Of a DNA stretch of 60,894 nt, positions 44,411-51,776 are shown piece by piece (the stretch's first letter is position 1; each line of letters opens with the position of its first letter). Origin of the DNA: Gammaproteobacteria bacterium (GTDB taxonomy: Bacteria; Pseudomonadota; Gammaproteobacteria; Steroidobacterales; Woeseiaceae); assembly GCA_029881015.1 (NCBI GenBank), contig JAOUNK010000001.1, positions 1 to 60,894 of the forward strand. The letters are read 5' to 3'. The notes beneath the pieces were generated by a model. The model searched no databases, had not been told where the DNA came from, and saw only the letters and a list, made by a program, of their open reading frames with translations. A program made the position numbers and the translations under genes.

Positions 44411-45586
44411 CTACAGGCCGAGTACATGCTTGGCGATGATGTTTTTCTGAATCTCGTTTGAGCCGGCAAAAATGGTCACCTTCCGGTGATTGAAATAGGC
44501 GAGGGCGCTCTGGGTCTCGGCGCCTTCGCCGACCTCCGGGCCCGCGTTATACGGCAGTGCATAGTAGCCCGCGGCCTCCATCGTAAGTGCGTCGATTGCC
44601 TGCAGTATTTCGGTGCCCTTGATCTTGAGGAACTACGACTCTGGGCCAGGCGCCTTGCCGGACGCAACCGCTGCCAGCGTGCGCAGCTCAATGTATTCGA
44701 GCGACTTGAGGTCGACCTCGATGGCGGCGAGTTTGCGCATGAAGTTTCTGTCATCGGCAAGCGGTGGGGCGCCGCGAACGGACCGGGTGGCCTGTTCGCG
44801 CAGCTTATGCAACGCGTACTCGGAGCGAAACGTGTTCGCCGAATTGGTACGCTCGTGTTGCAGCAGCACCTTTCCATACGTCCAGCCCCTGCCTTCCTCG
44901 CCGACCAGGTTCTCGACCGGCACCTCGACGTTCTCAAAGTGAATCTCGTTCACTTCGTGGGTGCCATCGAGCAAGATGATCGGCGTGACCGTAATGCCAG
45001 GTGTCTTCATGTCGATCAGCAGGAAGCTAATGCCCTCCTGCCGTCGTGCGACATCGGTGCTCGTCCTGACCAGGCAAAAGATCCAGTCGGCATGTTGTCC
45101 CAGCGTGGTCCATGTCTTGGTACCGTTCACGACGTAATGATCGCCGGCGAAGTCGGCCCGCGTTTTCAGGGACGCGAGGTCAGAACCCGCGCCCGGCTCC
45201 GAGTATCCCTGCGCCCACCAGACATTGCTGGCGAGAATGTCGGGCAAAAAGCGCGCTTTCTGCTCGTCGCTGCCATAGGTATAGATGACCGGGCCCACCA
45301 TGCGCAGGCCGAACGGAATGACGAGCGGTGCGTTGGCAAGGCCTTCCTCGCGAGCGAATATGTACTTCTGCACCGGGCTCCAGCCCGTGCCGCCGTACTC
45401 AACCGGCCAGTTCACGCCGGCCCAGCCTTTGCGATAGAGAATCTTCTGCCACCGAATCTGCATCGCCGGCTCGAGTTCAGCGCCGGCGTCCATGGCTTCC
45501 CTGATGTCGTCAGGCAGTTCGTCGCGGAAAAACGCCCGGACTTCTTCCCGAAATTCGAGCTCCGATTCGCTAAAGGTCACATGCAT
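44411..45586 (-). pseudogene. Acyl-CoA dehydrogenase interrupted by one in-frame amber codon
   Basis: Start ATG 45586 gives MHVTFSESELEFREEVRAFF. The frame is complete (391 codons) except for TAG at 44633-44635. Before it the sequence is SGKAPGPES. After it, in the same frame, FLKIKGTEILQAIDAL continues to the normal end FAGSNEIQKNIIAKHVLGL (stop 44411-44413). Relatives have serine at this place (PESS-LKIKG), so one C-to-A change (TCG to TAG) explains it. Motifs are otherwise intact: WPVEYGGTG, QGYSEPGAGSDLASLKT, LLQHERTNSANTFR. It forms a pair with the shortened dehydrogenase downstream, like the two-subunit steroid or side-chain dehydrogenases. Alternatives are sequencing error or suppression. 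Confidence 0.85.
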
Positions 45587-45685
45587 GCGGTCAAACCCCC
45601 CGATCCAGGCGCAACAGCCTACCAAAGACCACCGGGGCCGTCTGTTGCGGTTTGTATCGGCCCTGGATTACGGCAGAATGCGTTC

Positions 45686-46747
45686 ATGAGCTCGAACCCG
45701 AATCCTGACGACGGCGTTGCGAAAGATGCCGCCATCCTGCGCGATGCCTTGCGCAGACCCTTGCATGATCTGCGCATCTCCCTACTCGACCAGTGCAACT
45801 TCCGTTGCCCCTACTGCATGCCCGAGGACGAGTTTCACGAGGACTACGAATTCCTGGGAAAACAACAACGGCTCAGCCATGACGAAATCCTGAAGATCGC
45901 GCGCGTGGCCGCCGGGATCGGCGTCAGCAAGCTGCGCCTGACAGGTGGTGAGCCACTACTGGATAAACGTATTGCGACGCTCGTACATGGCCTCGCATCG
46001 ATTCCCGGCATTGACGACCTGGCGCTGACGACCAATGCCATGTTGCTCGCGCCGGTCGCCAAAGAGCTGGCCGACGCGGGATTGCACCGCGTGACGGTCA
46101 GTCTCGACAGCCTCGACCCGGACGTGTTTCGGCGCATGAGTGGCGGGCGTGGCGATCTTGAGCGGGTCCTCGCCGGTATAGATGCAGCACAGGAAGCAGG
46201 GTTGGCGCCGATCAAGATCAACGTGGTCGTGCAGCGGGGCGTCAACGATCATACGGTTCTCGACTTGCTCGAGTACTTTCGTGGCAGCCAACACGTGGTG
46301 CGGTTGATCGAATTCATGGACGTCGGCAACCGCAACGGCTGGCGGCTCCACCAGGTGGTGCCCTCGGCCCAGCTGCTCGAGCAGGTTCAGCGTCGATGGC
46401 CGGTCAGGCGTATCGACCAGAATTATCCCGGTGAGGTGGCGAGGCGCTATGAGTATGTCGACGGGCAGGGCGAACTGGGTTTCATCTCGTCAGTAACCGA
46501 GCCGTTCTGCGGAGCCTGCAGCCGGGCGCGCCTGTCGGCAGACGGCATGCTTTATACTTGCCTGTTCGCGAACCAGGGCACCGATTTGCGCGAGTCGCTG
46601 CGGAATAACGCCGACGACGAGGAGCTGAAGGATATCCTGTCGCAAATCTGGCTGCAGCGCGCTGACCGATACAGCGAGCTGCGCCGCCCGGAGCTGGCCG
46701 AGGCGCATGTGCTTCGCAAAGTGGAAATGTATCGAATTGGGGGATAG
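45686..46747 (+). CDS. moaA: GTP 3',8-cyclase MoaA
   Basis: 353 residues, radical SAM enzyme that starts molybdopterin synthesis by converting GTP to 3',8-cyclo-GTP. N-terminal cluster motif CNFRCPYC (about residue 40), SAM-binding LRLTGGEPLL (about 87), and the C-terminal second cluster motif SSVTEPFCGACSRARLSADGMLYTCLF with three cysteines (about 271-290). The start ATG 45686 is the first in-frame methionine with a usual N-terminal length; longer reading frames upstream run antisense to the dehydrogenase and are shadows. First gene of the moa operon. Confidence 0.95.
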   Translation: MSSNPNPDDGVAKDAAILRDALRRPLHDLRISLLDQCNFRCPYCMPEDEFHEDYEFLGKQQRLSHDEILKIARVAAGIGVSKLRLTGGEPLLDKRIATLVHGLASIPGIDDLALTTNAMLLAPVAKELADAGLHRVTVSLDSLDPDVFRRMSGGRGDLERVLAGIDAAQEAGLAPIKINVVVQRGVNDHTVLDLLEYFRGSQHVVRLIEFMDVGNRNGWRLHQVVPSAQLLEQVQRRWPVRRIDQNYPGEVARRYEYVDGQGELGFISSVTEPFCGACSRARLSADGMLYTCLFANQGTDLRESLRNNADDEELKDILSQIWLQRADRYSELRRPELAEAHVLRKVEMYRIGG

Positions 46748-46750
46748 GTA

Positions 46751-47227
46751 TTGGGCAAGCTGAGTCATATTGATGCACAGAACCGGCCGACCATGGTCGA
46801 CGTCAGCGACAAGCGGGCGACCGATCGCACGGCGCTCGCCCGCTCGCGCGTACATCTGCCGGAGGAGATCGCTGCACAAATCTCGGGAGACGAGATCACC
46901 ACGCGCAAGGGTCCCGTATTCGCGACGGCGATTATTGCCGGGGTCATGGCGGCGAAAAAAACCCATGAACTGATCCCGTTCTGTCATCCCTTGGGTCTCT
47001 CCAACTGCAAAATCGACATCGAGCTGCGGGACCGGGACGTCGTAATCGACTGCTTCTGCAAGGTGCATCACAAGACCGGCGTGGAAATGGAGGCGCTTAC
47101 GGGTGCCAGCGTGGCTGCGCTGACCGTGTACGACATGCTCAAGGCCATGTCGCACGACATTGTCATCAGCGAAACACGGCTGCTGTCGAAGACAGGCGGC
47201 AAACAGGATTTCCGGCGAGATGAGTGA
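46751..47227 (+). CDS. moaC: Cyclic pyranopterin monophosphate synthase MoaC
   Basis: 158 residues. With MoaA it forms cPMP. Starts at TTG 46751, with a GGGGGAT stretch spanning the moaA stop as its ribosome site; the resulting N-terminus MGKLSHIDAQNRPTMVDVSDK matches MoaC proteins, so the TTG is convincing. Catalytic region: KTHELIPFCHPLGLSNC (about 70-85), VHHKTGVEMEALTGAS (about 112) and DMLKAMSHDI. It overlaps mobA by 8 bp. Confidence 0.95.
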   Translation: MGKLSHIDAQNRPTMVDVSDKRATDRTALARSRVHLPEEIAAQISGDEITTRKGPVFATAIIAGVMAAKKTHELIPFCHPLGLSNCKIDIELRDRDVVIDCFCKVHHKTGVEMEALTGASVAALTVYDMLKAMSHDIVISETRLLSKTGGKQDFRRDE

Positions 47228-47810
47228 GCAGCCGATTTACGGCCTCGTACTCTCCGGTGGCGAGAGCAAACGCATGGGCCGGGACAAGGCCCTGCTCCGC
47301 CATGATGGCCAGTCGCAACTCGCGTTCGTCGTCGCGCTGCTGGAACGGCACGTTGAGCGCGTGCTTGTCTCGACGAGAGCAGAGCAGAAAGACGAAGCCG
47401 AGCGCTCCCGGTTCGACCAGGTCATCGATCACTACACTGACATGGGTCCGCTGGCCGGCATTCTCTCGGCGATGGACGACTACCCGGAAGCTGACTGGCT
47501 GGTCGTCGCCTGCGACCTGCCGAACATTGGCGACGAGACCCTGCGACATTTGCTCGAAAACCGTTCGCCCGCACACCCTTTCAGTGCTTACATCAGCAGT
47601 CATGACGGCCTGCCGGAGCCGCTTTGCGCCGTGTACCGTGCAAGCAGCGCTCCTCTCGTTCGCCAGTTCGCAGACGACGGCATTCGTTGCCCGCGCAAGA
47701 TCCTGATTCGGTCGGATACATACCTGCTCGAACAACTGGATCCCACGTCTCTCGACAACGTGAACACGCCGGTCGATCTCGGCAACAGTGTCCTCGAGGC
47801 AACATCGTGA
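47220..47810 (+). CDS. mobA: Molybdenum cofactor guanylyltransferase MobA
   Basis: 196 residues, nucleotidyltransferase fold. It joins GMP to molybdopterin to give MGD. GTP-binding motif LVLSGGESKRMGRDKALL at about 9-25, DMGPLAGILSAM around 75, and the Asp in VVACDLPNI. The overlap of the moaC stop and the mobA start (ATGAGTGA) indicates translational coupling. This suggests that the cell makes MGD-type molybdoenzymes. Confidence 0.92.
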   Translation: MSEQPIYGLVLSGGESKRMGRDKALLRHDGQSQLAFVVALLERHVERVLVSTRAEQKDEAERSRFDQVIDHYTDMGPLAGILSAMDDYPEADWLVVACDLPNIGDETLRHLLENRSPAHPFSAYISSHDGLPEPLCAVYRASSAPLVRQFADDGIRCPRKILIRSDTYLLEQLDPTSLDNVNTPVDLGNSVLEATS

Positions 47811-48049
47811 AGGTTATTACGGTGCGCTATTTCGCGATGTTTCGTGAGCACGCAGGCGTCGCAGAGGAGACGGTGAGCCTCGACGCCACGACCGCGAAGG
47901 ACGTCTTCGAATTTACGCGAGAGCGCCACGGGTCGGCGGAACCCAACGGTCACTGCAAGGTAGCGATTAACGACCATATGGCCGACTGGGATTCTCCCGT
48001 GAATGACGGCGACACTGTCTTGTTGTTCCCGCCGGTTGCGGGGGGGTGA
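47807..48049 (+). CDS. moaD: Molybdopterin synthase sulfur carrier subunit MoaD
   Basis: 80 residues, ubiquitin-like fold. Starts at GTG 47807, overlapping the mobA stop (GTGA). Begins MKVITVRYFAMFREHAGVAEE and ends with the obligatory GG (PPVAGG), which is thiocarboxylated to donate sulfur. The C-terminal LLFPPVAGG tail matches MoaD. It is followed 1 bp later by moaE, with which it forms the synthase. Confidence 0.95.
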   Translation: MKVITVRYFAMFREHAGVAEETVSLDATTAKDVFEFTRERHGSAEPNGHCKVAINDHMADWDSPVNDGDTVLLFPPVAGG

Positions 48050-48050
48050 G

Positions 48051-48488
48051 ATGATCGAAGTTACCGGGTCCGCGCTCGACACGGCCGATCTGCAACGCTC
48101 GCTTGCAAATCCTGCGGCGGGCGGCTACTGCGCATTCGAAGGCTGGGTGCGCAACGAGAACGAAGGCCAGGTCGTCGAGCGTCTCGAGTACGAAGCCTAC
48201 GAGCCACTTGTGATCGCGGAAGGGCAGAAAGTCCTGGCCGAGGCAAAAGAACGCTTCGGGTATCTCGAGGCGCGTTGCGTGCACCGCGTCGGCCTGCTGG
48301 AACTGGGCGAATGCGCCGTATGGATCGGGGTTGCGTCCGCGCATCGGGACGAGGCGTTCAAGGCGTGCCGCTATATCATCGACGAGATTAAGGTGCGCCT
48401 GCCCATCTGGAAGAAGGAGCACTATGCCAATGGCGACTCAGGCTGGGTAAATTGCGAGCGCTGTGCGGCGCACGGCATTGCGGATTAG
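48051..48488 (+). CDS. moaE: Molybdopterin synthase catalytic subunit MoaE
   Basis: 145 residues. Uses MoaD thiocarboxylate to convert cPMP to molybdopterin. Motifs: GAFEGWVR-type segment (CAFEGWVRNENEGQ, about 27), YEAYEPLVIAEGQKV (about 45), HRVGLLELGE, VASAHRDEAFKACRYIIDEIK (about 103) and the active lysine region PIWKKEHYANGDSGW. The ATG at 48051 follows the moaD stop immediately. MoaB/MogA and MoeA are not in the window. Confidence 0.95.
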   Translation: MIEVTGSALDTADLQRSLANPAAGGYCAFEGWVRNENEGQVVERLEYEAYEPLVIAEGQKVLAEAKERFGYLEARCVHRVGLLELGECAVWIGVASAHRDEAFKACRYIIDEIKVRLPIWKKEHYANGDSGWVNCERCAAHGIAD

Positions 48489-48548
48489 GCGCGCATCAGG
48501 TATCACTTGGTGAGGCAGTACTGAATACCGCGATGCGGGGGAGCGAGT

Positions 48549-49010
48549 TTGAAGGTAATACGATCAATTGACGACGCGAAAGCGCTCGAGGGCGAGGAAG
48601 TCGGACTCTCCGACTGGATCGTTATCGATCAGCATCGTATTGACCAGTTTGCAGAAGCGACCGCCGACTACCAGTGGATTCACGTCGATACCGAACGAGC
48701 CGCAAGGGAGATGCCGAACGGCAAGACAATTGCCCACGGCTACCTGACGCTCGCGTTGATCCCGGCACTCACGGGCAATTTTGTCGAGGTCGTCAACCTC
48801 GAACGCGCAATTAATTTCGGCCTCAACAAGGTGCGCTTCTACGCACCGGTTCCGGTCGGCGCCAAGTTACGCGCCCGCGCGATCGTGTTGCAGGCGCGGC
48901 GCAGGGCCGGCGCGCTGCTGCTGACCTCCGAAGTACGGATCGAAATCGAGGGTGAGCGCAAACCGGCCTGCGTTGCCGAGACGCTCGGCATGTACTTCTT
49001 CAGGGAATAG
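48549..49010 (+). CDS. MaoC-like hotdog-fold hydratase
   Basis: 153 residues, single hotdog domain. The conserved MaoC hydratase motif DxxxxH is present in ATADYQWIHVDTERAA (catalytic Asp and His about 40-46), followed by IAHGYLTLALIPAL. Typical function is (R)-specific enoyl-CoA hydration in fatty-acid or PHA metabolism; the exact substrate is unknown. It starts at TTG 48549 with a strong GGGGGAG ribosome site; no ATG is available near the conserved N-terminus. It lies 60 bp after moaE and may be read with it, but no functional link to molybdopterin is apparent. Confidence 0.88.
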   Translation: MKVIRSIDDAKALEGEEVGLSDWIVIDQHRIDQFAEATADYQWIHVDTERAAREMPNGKTIAHGYLTLALIPALTGNFVEVVNLERAINFGLNKVRFYAPVPVGAKLRARAIVLQARRRAGALLLTSEVRIEIEGERKPACVAETLGMYFFRE

Positions 49011-49034
49011 CCGGCCCCCGGGGAGGCCGTGCGC

Positions 49035-50537
49035 TCACCGCTTGTGTAGCCACTTCGGCAGGAACGAGTAAGGGTCCTGATCCGCGCTCTTGTTCCAGGC
49101 AACGCTGGCGGCCTCGAGCAGCTTCGCCATCGTGCCGTCTGTTGCCGCGGCGAACAGGTCGGTTGCACCGCCAATGTGTTTGCCCCCGATGTAGATCTGC
49201 GGGATCGTCTTAAGACCGGTCTGCGCTTCCAGCGCCTTGCGAATCTCGCCGCCCTTGTTGCCGTCCTGGTAAGCCACGGAATCGAGGTCCACCGAGCGGA
49301 ACGGTATGCCATAGTGGGTAAACATCTTGCGTACGGACCAGCAGAATTCGCACCATTCGAGCGCGAACAGGACGACCGGATGTTCGCTGTCGTGAATTGC
49401 CTCTTCGAGAAATGCGAGGGCTTCAGCCGTCGCCTCGGTAGCGGTGTCCTCCTGGCCGGCATTGCCGGTCGACCGGGGTGGAGGGGGCGGGGCGCCGAAG
49501 CGGTAATTGGGCGTGGAATGCATGATGCTCTGTTCTTCCTCGGTCATTTCCACCGGAACATCGTCGAATAGCGGCGTGCTCAGGTAGCGCTCGCCGGTAT
49601 CGGGCAACATGCAGAGCACGTTCGAGCCCGGCTCGGCCTGTGCGGCGACAGCCAGTGCACCGGCCAGGGTCGCGCCGGCGGAGGTCCCCACGAAGATGCC
49701 CTCCTGCCGTGCCAGTTCCCGCGACAGCCGCAGGGCTTCGTTACCGTCGATGGGGACGATGCCATCGATATGCTCGAGGGCAACCACATCCTCGGTCAGC
49801 TTGGGAATGAAATCCGGTGTCCAGCCCTGCATCAGGTGCGGGCGGAACAGCGGGTGACTCTCCCTGGGCGAACCGTCATCGCGGCGTTTCTGCGGAATGC
49901 CGCTGGCGAGAAGCTGCGCATTATCGGGCTCGCAGACGATGATCCTGGTCGCGGGGCTTTTCTCCTTCAGTACCCGGGAGACGCCGTTGAGCGTGCCGCC
50001 CGTGCCGAAACCGGATACCCAGTAGTCCAGTTTCCTGTCGCCGAACGCCTCGAGGATCTCGGGAGCGGTCGTGCGCACGTGCGCCTCGGCATTGGCCTCA
50101 TTCTCGAACTGGCGTACGAGGAACCAGTCGTGTTTCTCGGCGAGTTCCGCGGCCTTGGCGACCATACCGCTGCCCTTGAGCTCAGCGGGCGTCAGGACGA
50201 CCTTCGCTCCGAGGAAGCGCATCATGCGGCGCCGTTCGACGCTGAAGCTCTCGGCCATGGTGATGACCAGCGGGTAGCCTTTCTGGGCACAAACGATCGC
50301 GAGGCCGATGCCGGTATTGCCGGAGGTGGCCTCAACCACGGTCTGCCCGGGCCTGAGCGAACCGTCGCGCTCCGCGGCTTCGATGACCGACAGGGCAAGC
50401 CGGTCTTTCACCGACCCGCCAGGATTGAAGGATTCCACCTTGACGTACACGTTGACGTCTTTGGGGCCGAGCTTGTTCAGTTTGACGATGGGCGTGTTAC
50501 CGATCGTCTCCAGGATATTGTTGTAGAGCATGTTCAT
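49035..50537 (-). CDS. Cysteine synthase-glutaredoxin fusion
   Basis: 500 residues. Residues 1-345 form a fold-type II PLP enzyme of the cysteine synthase/cystathionine beta-synthase group: Schiff-base K44 in NPGGSVKDRLALS, TSGNTGIGLA (substrate loop, 71-80), GFGTGGTLNG (phosphate cup, 177-185) and GTSAGAT. After a linker with a proline stretch (350-354) there is a glutaredoxin-like domain (about 374-478) with the dithiol CEFC (396-399), cis-Pro in TIPQIYI (446) and GGATDLF. The two modules probably couple cysteine formation (or a CBS reaction) to a thiol/redox step. Start ATG 50537 with MNMLYNNILETIGNTPIVKL, as in CysK/CBS. Convergent with the MaoC-like gene. Confidence 0.92.
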   Translation of the reverse strand: MNMLYNNILETIGNTPIVKLNKLGPKDVNVYVKVESFNPGGSVKDRLALSVIEAAERDGSLRPGQTVVEATSGNTGIGLAIVCAQKGYPLVITMAESFSVERRRMMRFLGAKVVLTPAELKGSGMVAKAAELAEKHDWFLVRQFENEANAEAHVRTTAPEILEAFGDRKLDYWVSGFGTGGTLNGVSRVLKEKSPATRIIVCEPDNAQLLASGIPQKRRDDGSPRESHPLFRPHLMQGWTPDFIPKLTEDVVALEHIDGIVPIDGNEALRLSRELARQEGIFVGTSAGATLAGALAVAAQAEPGSNVLCMLPDTGERYLSTPLFDDVPVEMTEEEQSIMHSTPNYRFGAPPPPPRSTGNAGQEDTATEATAEALAFLEEAIHDSEHPVVLFALEWCEFCWSVRKMFTHYGIPFRSVDLDSVAYQDGNKGGEIRKALEAQTGLKTIPQIYIGGKHIGGATDLFAAATDGTMAKLLEAASVAWNKSADQDPYSFLPKWLHKR

Positions 50538-50594
50538 GTCGTCGGTATGTCCATTTAGTAGCTTCCATAGAAACTATAGTCTTCAACAGGGGTC

Positions 50595-50705
50595 ATGACG
50601 ATCCTGGTCGCACTGCTCGGCCGCGCGCGGCCCGACGGCTTGCTGCGCGTGTCGGCGCTGTTCGCCGCGGCATTTGGTGCCTACCTCGCCTACGCTGCAA
50701 TCTAA
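50595..50705 (+). CDS. Possible 36-residue membrane microprotein
   Basis: ATG 50595 opens a frame MTILVALLGRARPDGLLRVS followed by a hydrophobic Ala/Phe/Leu stretch (ALFAAAFGAYLAYAAI) and TAA. An AGGGG motif lies only 2-3 bp upstream, which is too close. The frame runs into the 3' end of the nitrilase gene on the other strand by 4 bp. Only composition supports it. Confidence 0.25.
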   Translation: MTILVALLGRARPDGLLRVSALFAAAFGAYLAYAAI

Positions 50706-51655
50706 TCGTCGAATTCGGCCGTGGCCTGGCGTTTGCGGTTGACCACGAGCCGTGTCACATCGGGACGCGAGTAGTGTCCCGCCACATCCAGGCTGTGCCG
50801 TTCCTGAAGCACTTTCGCATGGTCGATTTCGACGATGCTCAGGCACTCTGTATCCGCGATGGGCTCCAGCAGCCACTCACCGTCCGGACCCGCGGCACAG
50901 GAACCGCCATTGGCCATAATGTCGTCCGCGGTCGCCAGCAGCAGGTCGGCATGCGGTAACGAAGCATCGATGTCCGAGCGGCGCATCAAGCCGGAGACAG
51001 ATACGACATAGGAACGGCTTTCGCGCGCGATGAAACGCGTTATGTCTGCCGTGTTGCGCACATTCCCGGGCCAGATGGCGATGTGCAGGTCTTCACCCTG
51101 CGCGTAAAGCGCCGCGCGAGGGAGCGGCAACCAGTTTTCCCAGCAGTTCAGACCACCGACAGTGAAGGCTCCCAGCTTGTGGGTACGCAGGCCGTTGCCG
51201 TCACCGATGGCCCACACCAGTCGCTCCTCGTGGGTTGGCATGAGCTTGCGGTGTGCGGAGGCGACAGTGCCCGCGCGGTCTACGAACACCATCGTGCAGT
51301 AAAGGCTGTGACCGCCACGGTTGCCAGCCCGCTCCATGACACCGACGTAAACCGCAATATTGTGCCGACGCGCCACCTCGCACACGGGCTCCAGGTCGCC
51401 TTCCTCAATGCATACGCCCTGGCTGACGTAATGAGCGAACATCTCTTTCTGCAGTGCGGACTCGAAAACCGCACCGTTCGTGCGCTCGACCCAGAACGGG
51501 TATCCCGGCACAAGTGCCTCGCCGAAGACGACGAGGTCACAGCCCTTTTCCGCCGCATCGCTAATCCAGCTTGCGACCTTGTCGAGGGTCCTGGCCCGGT
51601 CCAGCCAGGCGGGCGCAATCTGCGCGAGGCCAATCCTGAGTTTGTTATCGAGCAT
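50702..51655 (-). CDS. Nitrilase / carbon-nitrogen hydrolase (branch 1)
   Basis: 317 residues, nitrilase superfamily. Catalytic triad: Glu in FGEALVPGYPFWVE (about 45), Lys in HRKLMPTHEERLVW (about 132-145), Cys in GGLNCWENWLPLPR (about 168). The WEN after the cysteine and the VPGYPFW segment are typical of true nitrilases, which convert nitriles to acids and ammonia, rather than amidases. It sits between the CysK-glutaredoxin gene and a TonB-dependent receptor. The 120-bp gap to the receptor gene holds that gene's terminator, so the nitrilase likely has its own promoter. Confidence 0.9.
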   Translation of the reverse strand: MLDNKLRIGLAQIAPAWLDRARTLDKVASWISDAAEKGCDLVVFGEALVPGYPFWVERTNGAVFESALQKEMFAHYVSQGVCIEEGDLEPVCEVARRHNIAVYVGVMERAGNRGGHSLYCTMVFVDRAGTVASAHRKLMPTHEERLVWAIGDGNGLRTHKLGAFTVGGLNCWENWLPLPRAALYAQGEDLHIAIWPGNVRNTADITRFIARESRSYVVSVSGLMRRSDIDASLPHADLLLATADDIMANGGSCAAGPDGEWLLEPIADTECLSIVEIDHAKVLQERHSLDVAGHYSRPDVTRLVVNRKRQATAEFDD

Positions 51656-51728
51656 GTAAGACTCCCGATCGCAGCGTCAAACGCCGATCCCGCGTATCCC
51701 TGCGCGACTCGGCAGAAGGTGGTCCTGA

Positions 51729-51763
51729 CAAAAAAAGGGCGGCAGGAAGACCTGCCGCCCTTT
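51729..51763 (-). terminator. Intrinsic terminator of the TonB-dependent receptor gene
   Basis: On the minus strand: a 13-bp stem formed by 51734-51746 and 51751-51763 (core GGGCGGCAGG / CCTGCCGCCC), 4-nt loop, then a T-run (complement of 51729-51736). It lies 14 bp past the receptor stop codon. Confidence 0.9.
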
Positions 51764-51776
51764 GCTTTCCAGCGTA

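Noticed and set aside
43746..45586. Amber codon considered as pyrrolysine or programmed recoding
   Set aside because: No pyl genes or recoding element are visible, the position is not catalytic, and the partner gene is also damaged; decay or sequence error is simpler.
44486..45685. In-frame extension upstream of moaA (about 400 codons), antisense to the dehydrogenase pseudogene
   Set aside because: MoaA proteins do not have such an extension, and the sequence mirrors a recognisable dehydrogenase. The ATG at 45686 gives a normal MoaA.
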